Of a stretch of 64,000 bases of DNA, positions 12,634 to 21,600 are shown in pieces. The notes under the pieces are model-generated. The model had not been told where the DNA came from. It ran no database searches and saw only the letters and a list, made by a program, of their open reading frames with translations. Origin of the DNA: Orientallactaga sibirica (lineage: Eukaryota; Chordata; Mammalia; Rodentia; Dipodidae); assembly GCA_036365145.1 (NCBI GenBank), contig JAEOAD010000040.1:13146501-13210500 (forward strand). The letters are read 5' to 3'. Numbering within the stretch: position 1 is the stretch's first letter; each line of letters begins with the position of its first letter. A program made the position numbers and the translations under genes.

Positions 12634-15600
12634 CACAAAAATGCAATACAAATCCCATCCATGGTACACTCAGAACCATGTCCTTATGTTTATGCCTTTA
12701 TGAAGAAAATATTTTTAATTTTTAATTTTTATTTATTGGAGAGAGACAGAGAAAGAGAGAGAGAGAGAGAGGGGGAGAGAATGGGTACGCCAGGGCCTCC
12801 AGCCACTGCAAACTCCAGACACATGTGCCACCTCGTGCATCTGGCTTATGTGGGTCCTGGGGAATGGAACACAAGTCCTGTGGCTTTGCAGGCAAGTGCC
12901 TTAACCACTAAGCCATTTCCCCAGCCAGGGAAAATTTCAAAGTACAAAATCTCATTGAACATTTTTTCTATTTTTAGCTTTTTAAAAATTATTTATTGAG
13001 AAATAATATATGAACATATTGCTCACTGAACATTATTTGAGAGAGAGATGGAGGCAGATGAGAGAGAGAATGGGCACACTAGGGCCTTCAGCCACCACAA
13101 ATGAACTCCAGATGCATGTACCACCTTGTGCATCCGGCTTATGTGAGTCCTGGGGAGTTGAACCTGGGTTCTTTGGCTTTGTAGGCAAGCACCCCAACCA
13201 CTAAGCCATTCTTCATTGAGCTCCTCATTGAACATTTTTTTTTGTTGTTGTAGGGTCTCACTCTAGCTCATTTTTAAAATAATTAACAACAAATAGTATG
13301 TGTTGCAATACAAAATAATCAACAGTAAAATTTCCAAAGATAGACTGATCCAAAATCCCCTCATTCAGCTTATGTGTGAGGGATGTCTGCAGATTACATA
13401 ACAGGAGATGAGATGTGTTAACATTTCCTATACCCCTGGACTGTTCTCACCCTGCTCACTGAATAAGAAGTGCAATCCTCACAACTTCTTCATGAGGTCA
13501 AGGCTATCCTCTTTTTCTGAAATAAGGGACACTGACACACAGAGGTTAAATAATGACCTATACAACAAAGTCACATCATTGATAGGTGACACAGTCAGAA
13601 TTTGAACCTAGGCAGCGTAACTCTGGAACTGTGTTCTTACTCTCTTCATCTTCATACTCGCACACAATAATTGTTATGTGGGGCTGGGGAAAGATGGCTC
13701 CATGGGTAAAGTGTTTGCTGTGCAAGTATGAAGATCCAAGTTCTGATCCCCAGTACCCATGTAAAAATGCTGGGTATGGTGGCATGTGCTGGCTAGCTTA
13801 TCTAGCCAGATCTGTGTGTTCTGGGCTCTGCAAAAAATCCTTGTGTCAAAAAAAAAAAAAAAAAAAGTGGAAGAACAATTGAGGAAGCTCAATTTCTGGC
13901 CTCCACATGCATATGCACACACACCCACACACATAAATGCCAAGACATATATGAACACACACACGTGTACACCATACATTTAAAAAAAAAAAAAAAGCCA
14001 GGCATGGTGGCGCATGCCTTTAATCCCAGCACTTGGGAGGCAGAGGTAGGAGGACTGCCATGAGTTCGAGGTCACTCTGAGACTACATAGTGAATTCCAT
14101 GTCAGCCTGGACCAGAGTGAAACCCTACCTTGAAAAACCAATTAATAAATCAATAACTCAATCAATAAATAAATAAGTAAATAAATAAACCCAAAGCTTA
14201 CTGCTATGTGGATATTTATCAGAATCTTAAAAATTATTAATTACATAAATAATGGTATATCCATACAAGGGAACACTAGAATGCTAATGAAAATATTGGG
14301 GTACTTAATAACATGACAAATATTCATGGTATATTATATGAAAAAGTATGTTAGGAAGAAAACCGTAAATTCTTCAATCTAAAGAAAAGTATTTAAGAGT
14401 ATGCATAAGAAAAAAGCCTAGAAAACTACATACTAAAATGTCTATACCTGTGAGGTATAGAAATCATTTGTTCTCCTGTAGTGCTGGGGACTGCGTCCAG
14501 TGTTCTATGTGTGACAGGCAACTCTTCTACCTCAGTCCCTTTATTTTTCATTTTTAGACAGGGTCTCACTAAATTGCCCAAGTTGCCCAGGTTGGCCTCA
14601 CGCTTACTCAGTAGCCCAGGCAGGCTTTGAATTTGTGATCTTCCTAACTTAGCCTCCTATGTCACCAAGCCCAGCTTTATGAGTGATTTTTATTTGCTTA
14701 AATCAACATAAATCAACATCCTGCAATGAGCAAGTATCACTTTTTCAATAAGAAAAACTGATGTAAGATTTCTTTATGACATATGGTAGTTAATATCCTA
14801 AGTACTTTGAATAATGTAAAACTATATACTCACCTAAAAATACATTTGATTTTAGATATAAATTTTCATTTAACTTTACCTTCCAAAAGCTGTGAACTAA
14901 CATTGACAAAATCGATTTTCTTCCGGAGATAGCGCTGATTCAATTTCCAAATGCATGAGATGAATGTGTTCTTTTCAGCAGTGCTGCTGGCAACCCACTT
15001 ATAGACTTTTTCAAAATGTAAATCAAATTCAGGGTTTTCCTGAAATAAAAAAAAAATACTGATATATTGGCTTGAATCATATCTCTTCATTGCAAATACA
15101 CAATTGGCCTTAAAAATAAGAACTGAGGGCTGAAGAGATGGCTTGGCAGTTAAGGTGCTTGCCTGCAAAGCCTAAGGACCCATGTTTGACCTTCCAGATC
15201 TCACGTAAGCCAGATGCACAAAGGTGAGGCAAGCACAAGGTCACACATGCACACTAGGTGGTGCAAGCATCTGGAGTTTCATTGCAGTGGCTGAGGCACT
15301 GGTGCACCAATTCTCTCTCTCTCTCTCTCTGTCTCTCTCACTTCCTCTAAAAAAAAAAAAGTAAGAATTGAAGCTGTTCTTCACTATCAGCTGAATGGGC
15401 TGGGGGTATAGCTCAGTAACAGAATACTTGCCTAATGTGTACAAGGCCCTGGGTTCAATTACCAGGCACAAAAGAAAACCAAATGGTGCAGTGTTTAAGG
15501 CGCTTGCCTTCAAAGCCTAACGACCTGGGCTCTATTCCCCAGTACCCACATAAAGCCAGATGCACAAAATGGCACATGCATCTAGAGTTCGTTTGCAGTG

Positions 15601-18600
15601 GCTGGAGGCCTTGGCATGCCATTCTCTGTCTCTCTACTAGCTAATTAATAAAAATATTTTTTTAAAGTTCTTATTAAAAACCAACCAAATGACTTGAAGT
15701 GCTCAGAGAATGCCATTTTGCAATTTATAGCAAAAAAAAAAAAAAAAAAAGTTGAACAAACGGCAATGTACCGCTGGACACTTTCTCCCTAAGCCCCTCT
15801 AAGTGTACAAGTGGAGTACAGGTGACACATAATGGCTCTGTGGCAGCTTCCTTGTCAGTAAGATGACAATAGTCTGCAGTTGCTTTTTTTAAAAAAATGT
15901 ATTTACTTATTTGTTTATTTGAGAGTGAGAGTAAAAGGAAGAGAGAGAATATATAGGTACACCAGGGCCTGTAGCTATTGCAAACAAACTCCAGGTTTAT
16001 GCATGCACCACCTTGTGCATCTAGCTTATGTGTACTGGGGAATTGAACCTGGGTCCTTAGGTTTTGCAGGCAAGTGCCTTAACCATTAGGCCATCTCTCC
16101 AGCCCTGTAGTTGCTTTTTGAGAGAAAGAGAGAGAGATATGGGCCTCCAACCACTGCAAACAAACTCCAAACACATGCGCCACCATGTGCATCTGGCTTA
16201 TGGAGGTTCTGGGGAATTGAACCTGGGTCCTTAGGCTTTGCAGGCAAGTGTCTTAACCATTAGGGAATCTCTCCAGCCCCTGTAGTTGCTTAAAAAATTT
16301 TTTGACAATTTTATACATGTGTACGATCTTGGATCACCTTGAACATAATCCTCTCCCACGACCTTCTCTTGTCCTCCTCCCACTGAACTTTCTTCTTCCC
16401 AACTAGTCCAGAAGGGACTTTGATGACTCTTTCTTTGTTCTATGATTTTGATTGGAAAGTTTAATATAAGAACATATTGGTCACATTCCCATATGCTCTT
16501 ATGTCCCCTCTCCTCTACCCCCATTGCACCAAGGGCCCTCCTCAGAAGGGTTACTGGTTTTCTCTAGTTGTTTTAATCTTAATTTGTATTTATTTACATG
16601 TTTGTGTGCATATGGGCATTCAGGACCTCGTTCTGCTACAGGTGACAGATCTTTGAACCAGTTTTTAAATTTTTTTGCATTTGGCTCATGCAGATGGCTT
16701 GGGAACTGAACCTGAGCTGGCCAGTTTTTCAAACAAGTACATTTAATGGAGCCAGCTCCACAATCTCTGGTCTCTACTTTGATGTTGGTATAAGTTTTCT
16801 TTTCACATTGTTCATGAAGTTTTGGTTACATCTTGTCTAATGATGAATGCATCTTTGTTGCTGTGATTTGACACTAACTATGTCACAAGAAACATACCTT
16901 CTAAGGAAGACCTATGAGAAAAAAACATAACATGATGAACTTTTCAAGAACAAATGAGGTGAAGAGGAGGGAGTGCCCCCAATTATTTCCTACTTTGAAA
17001 ACATATGTCTACACGTGTCTCAAAAGGTAAAAACATTGGTGAGACTTTGACAATTCTTTCAAGCAACAACAAAGCTGAACTAATCTGAAAGGCTGATGCT
17101 AGTACACTTTCTGTATGTATTCCAGGCCACATTGTAACAATAATCACACACCACACTGTATTTTCTCCTTGGCTATAGAACTGCTTGACCCTCATATGAA
17201 AACAGAAATGAATACTTTTTTTAAAAAGGGCCAAAATGTGTTACAGGGGAGGAGAGTATTATATCCCAATATATAATGGCTCTACCAGGTGTAAAGACAA
17301 TAAATTCTGTTCACTTAAAGCATTTGTTAGGGGGAACAAAATGTGAGCAGACCTTTACAGCAGGGAAAATTATGTAAGACTCCTGTGGGCTGAGACGGCT
17401 CAGCAGTTAAGGCGCTTGCTTGTAAAACCTGATGCCCAGGGTTTGATTCTCTAGCTCCCACATAAACTCAGGTGAATAAAATGTTACATGTGGCTGGAAA
17501 TCATTTGCAGTGGCAAAAGGTTCTAGTGTGCCCATTCTTTCTCTTCCTGAAGATAAGTAAAACTATTGAAAAAAGACTAATGCTTTGAGGAACTGAGGGA
17601 TCAGAACTTGATTTCTGACACAGTCACATGACATTAGTATAGAATAATTAGTTTAACCTATAGCCTAATAATCAGAGCTTAAGAATTAAAAAATTTTGAA
17701 ACCTGCATTTATGATGAAAAGATAATTACTTTATATTGCTTATCAACATATCTAAGAGTATTGGCAACTAACATGAAACTTGATGGGAAATCATCTCTTC
17801 CCTGGGAATACTTCCCATCACGCCATAAAAGAAGCTTGAGTGCTCCAGTGGCAACATTCGCACAGATCAATGTGTGATGCTAAATAGCTAATGTTGTGCT
17901 ATGTATAAAAATTTCATATTTCATATCCATATATAGTATATACACACCAAAGTATCTACACAAACTGAAGAAGAACTCATTCAGCAAGTCAGTGAGAAGC
18001 ATCAACAAGCACTGAGCAGTGAGAGTGAGTTATGTAAGTCAAGGGGTCATAAAGTGGAAAGGCGAGAAGAGAAGGCTGGTAATCAAGGCACATTTCTAAA
18101 AGGCCCTGCATGCATTTTCTCTTGAATAGAAACCTACTGAAAAGTCTCTACTCTTGATCTGTCCCTGTAGTATCACAAACTATTTACTAAAGTTAAAAAA
18201 ACTTGTTCTAGCTTTCTTTTCAAACATACTCCTCTCTCTTCCTCTTCTCCCCCTTCTTCCTTTTCTCTCTGCACTTATCAGTTTTACATATTTTCCTAAA
18301 AATTAGGAGCATCTTTTGAAACAGATAGGCATAGCTCTCCTAAAATTACTTTCACCTTTTTAAAAACTTAGTACTTGACTCTACCTGTCATTTTGTCTGT
18401 ATTTTAAAAAACTTTTTATTAATAACTTCCATAAATATAGACAATATGCCATGATCACAATTTCCTTCCACTACATTTCCTTTTTCTCCTCCCTGGTCCC
18501 CTTTCACTGAATCCCATCTTCTTTCCAACTAGTCTGTATTCTATTTTGATGTCATCATTTCCCCCTTCTATTATGCAGGTTTTGTATAGGAAGTGTCAGC

Positions 18601-21600
18601 CACTGTGAAGTGGTGAACATCAAGGCCATTTTGTGTGTTCAGCTTTAATCCTCAAATTTATGTGAAGGTAAGAGTGTGACTAGAGTATTTCTGCCAGCTA
18701 TAATTCTAGTAATTGGGATGTAGAGGAAGAAAAGTAGACGTTTAAGGCCAGCCTTAGTCTACTGTGAGTTCAAGGCTAGCCTGGGATACATAAGACCCCA
18801 TCTCAAAAATATTAAATAACAAACAAACCAAACCCCCAGAATTTTATCTAACCAGATTGCTCTACAAATGTCAGCATCTTTTTTTTCCCTCAGGTGCCTT
18901 TTTGTTGTTGTTTTCTGAGTTTTGGGATATAGTCTCACATAGCTCAGGCTAGCCAAGTTTGTAATGTAGCCAAAGATGAACTTGAACTCCTGATTCTCCT
19001 CCTCTACCTCCCAAACACTATGTGTGTTTTCCGAGTTAATCAGAGCAGGGAGAGTTATGTCAGCACAAGCCCTGATGGGGTGCAGTGCTCCCAGTGCCCT
19101 GGAGATGCCTGTGGGCTGTAGAGGAGGATGGGGGTGGTGCTATAGAGGAGGCATAATTAACCAAAGGAGCTCTACTGGATTTCTTTGAAACAGGAATTGC
19201 TCAGAAAAACCTTAAACTGGGCTGGAGAGATGGCTTAGCGGTTAAGGCATTTGCCTGTGAAGCCAAAGGACCCAGGTTCAATTCTCCAGGACCCAGATGC
19301 ACAAACATCTGAAGTTCATTTGCAGTGGCTACAGGCCCTGGCAGGCCCATTCTCTCTCTGATTGTTGCTCTTTTGTCTATCTCTTTGTCTGTTTGCTAAA
19401 TAAATTTTTTTAATTGAAAAAAAATGTTTAAAAAAAAAGAAGAAAAACCTTAAGATGCCAGCAACAGGTGGCCCTTTCATTTGATCTTTTCATTATTCAA
19501 CGGCCCTGGAGTGAGTGCAGTTTATGTACAAGCTGTAAAGTTTATATTCTTTTTTAAAACAAGTATTTTATTTTATTTATTTGAGAGAGAGGGAGGGAGA
19601 GAGAGAAAGGCAAATGTAGAGAGAGAATGGGCACACCGGGGCCTCCAGCCATTGCAAATGAACTCCAGATGCATGTGCCAACTTGTGCATCTGGCTTACG
19701 TGGGTACTGGGGAATTGAACCTGGGTCCTTAGGCTTTGCAGGCAAACACCTTAACCGCTAAGCAATCTCTCCAGCTCTAAAGTTTATATTCTTATAAATC
19801 TTTTATTAAACTACTCAAAATAAGGGCTGTAACCATACATCACTTCCTGTACTTGAACCACACACATCTGTTGGGCCCTGCCCGGTATGAAGCCTAGTGG
19901 TTAGCCCAGCCAGTCTTGGCCTACTCCCGGTGAGGCCTAGTCGAGCTTCCAGAGCCTGAGTAGAGTTTCGTGACCTGCCCTTGAAGTAACTCAGCACCTA
20001 GGCTGAAACTGCCTCCACCCAGCTGCTGCTGACGTGATGAAATACTATTGGCCCTTATACCTTTCTCTCATCCCCTCTTCCCGCCCCCTTCCTCAAAATA
20101 TATAAATACCTTCCCGTGACAATAAACGGAGAGATTCCCGCCTTAGACGGTCTCCGCGACTCAATGTGGTTTTTCTCCCCGGTGTTTTGGCTCAGCCTCA
20201 AGAGAAGCGGCTGGCCCAGTTCTCTCTCTCTTCTGCTCTACCTGCCGGTGGTGGAGGGAAAAAAACCCCGGCACACATCAAGTGTCTGGACCGGCTGCCT
20301 TGGTTAGTGATTCCATGATTAACTCATGACTCAATAGGATGCCACACTGTGGTTATAGTGGATATGGTTTTGAAACAAACTTTACCACAACAATGAAGAT
20401 ATTTTAAACCCACGAAACATACTACTTTAAAATCTACACTAGGCAGGGAAGGTGGCTCACACATTAATTCCAGCACTTAGGAGGCTGAGGTAGAAGGATG
20501 GCCGTAGTTCAAGGCCAGTCTGGGACTACAGAGTGAGTTCTAGGTCAGCCTAGGCTAGAGTCATTCGCTACTTCGAAAACAACAAAAAAACCCATATGAG
20601 TACTTATTTTTAGAAATCTAAGAATGGGGATGAAGAGGTAGAAGATAGAGTAAATGAAACCTGTGTCACAAAGCAACACATGAGATTGCCTCTGATCGAG
20701 AGCACTGTTATCAAGGGAAAGACGCACTCTGCACATGGGGCTGAGATGTGGGAAACGTACTTTGATGGCGTCTTTGGCATCGACCACAGCCAGGTCTCGG
20801 AGGGCCCAAGCAATCTGTCTTTTGTAGAAGTCTCCTTTGTCCGATTTCTTGACCTTGACCACCCTCACCTGCACGGGGCGCTCCGTTGTCACTGCAGAAC
20901 AGGACACACACTTTCATCAGAGAAGCTCTTCATTCATTCATTCTTCATTTGCTCACTGCAAACCCAGCCTGGGTATGGGATACTGAAACGGGTATATTTT
21001 ATAACAAGCCAGCTGAGGAGACCACAGAATCCTAAAGGGAGCATCCAAATCAAACTAGAGCCAGAGGCAGACAGATGCCTGGAAGTAAAGCTTCAGACTC
21101 TGAAAAGGAAGGGCATGAGGTGAAATCCAAAGAATGACTGAGGGCTGGAGAGATGGCTCAGTGGTTAAGGTGCTTGCCTGCAAAGCCTAATGACTAGGGT
21201 TCAATTCCTCAGTACCCACATAAACCAGATGCACAGAGTGGCACATGCATCTGAAGTTTGTTTGTAGTGGACAGGGCCCTGGAGTTCCCATTCAGTTTCA
21301 TTCTGTCTCTCTCTCTACTTGTAAATACATCAAATATTTAAAGAACTGACATGCAAAACATGAGGCCTGAAAGAGTCTACTCCCATTTCACACAACAGTA
21401 AGTGGTTCAATGACAGTACAATGTGACATCAAGTATCAGAAGGAACAAGAAGTTATTACAAAAGATGGGAGTTCAGATCTCAAAGGCTCCATCTGAGGCT
21501 GTGAGAGATGCTTGTTAGAGGACTTTAAGTGGGAAATGATTTGCCCTAATTTCTATCTTCAAAAAACAGTCTGGCAACAGAATGAAATGCATTGGAAAGA

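Noticed and set aside
12541..12999. 152-codon plus-strand open frame
   Set aside because: It is made of a CA microsatellite and a reversed DIP SINE. The same peptide pieces ([22 protein letters not shown]) recur wherever DIP elements occur.
15399..15480. tRNA gene candidate
   Set aside because: The A and B boxes belong to an ID SINE with an adenine-rich tail; there is no complete cloverleaf with acceptor pairing.
20545..20917. Two overlapping minus-strand open frames besides the EXOC1 exon 3 frame
   Set aside because: Only the frame encoding [16 protein letters not shown] is supported by splice sites and homology; the others are shadows or read-through into the intron.
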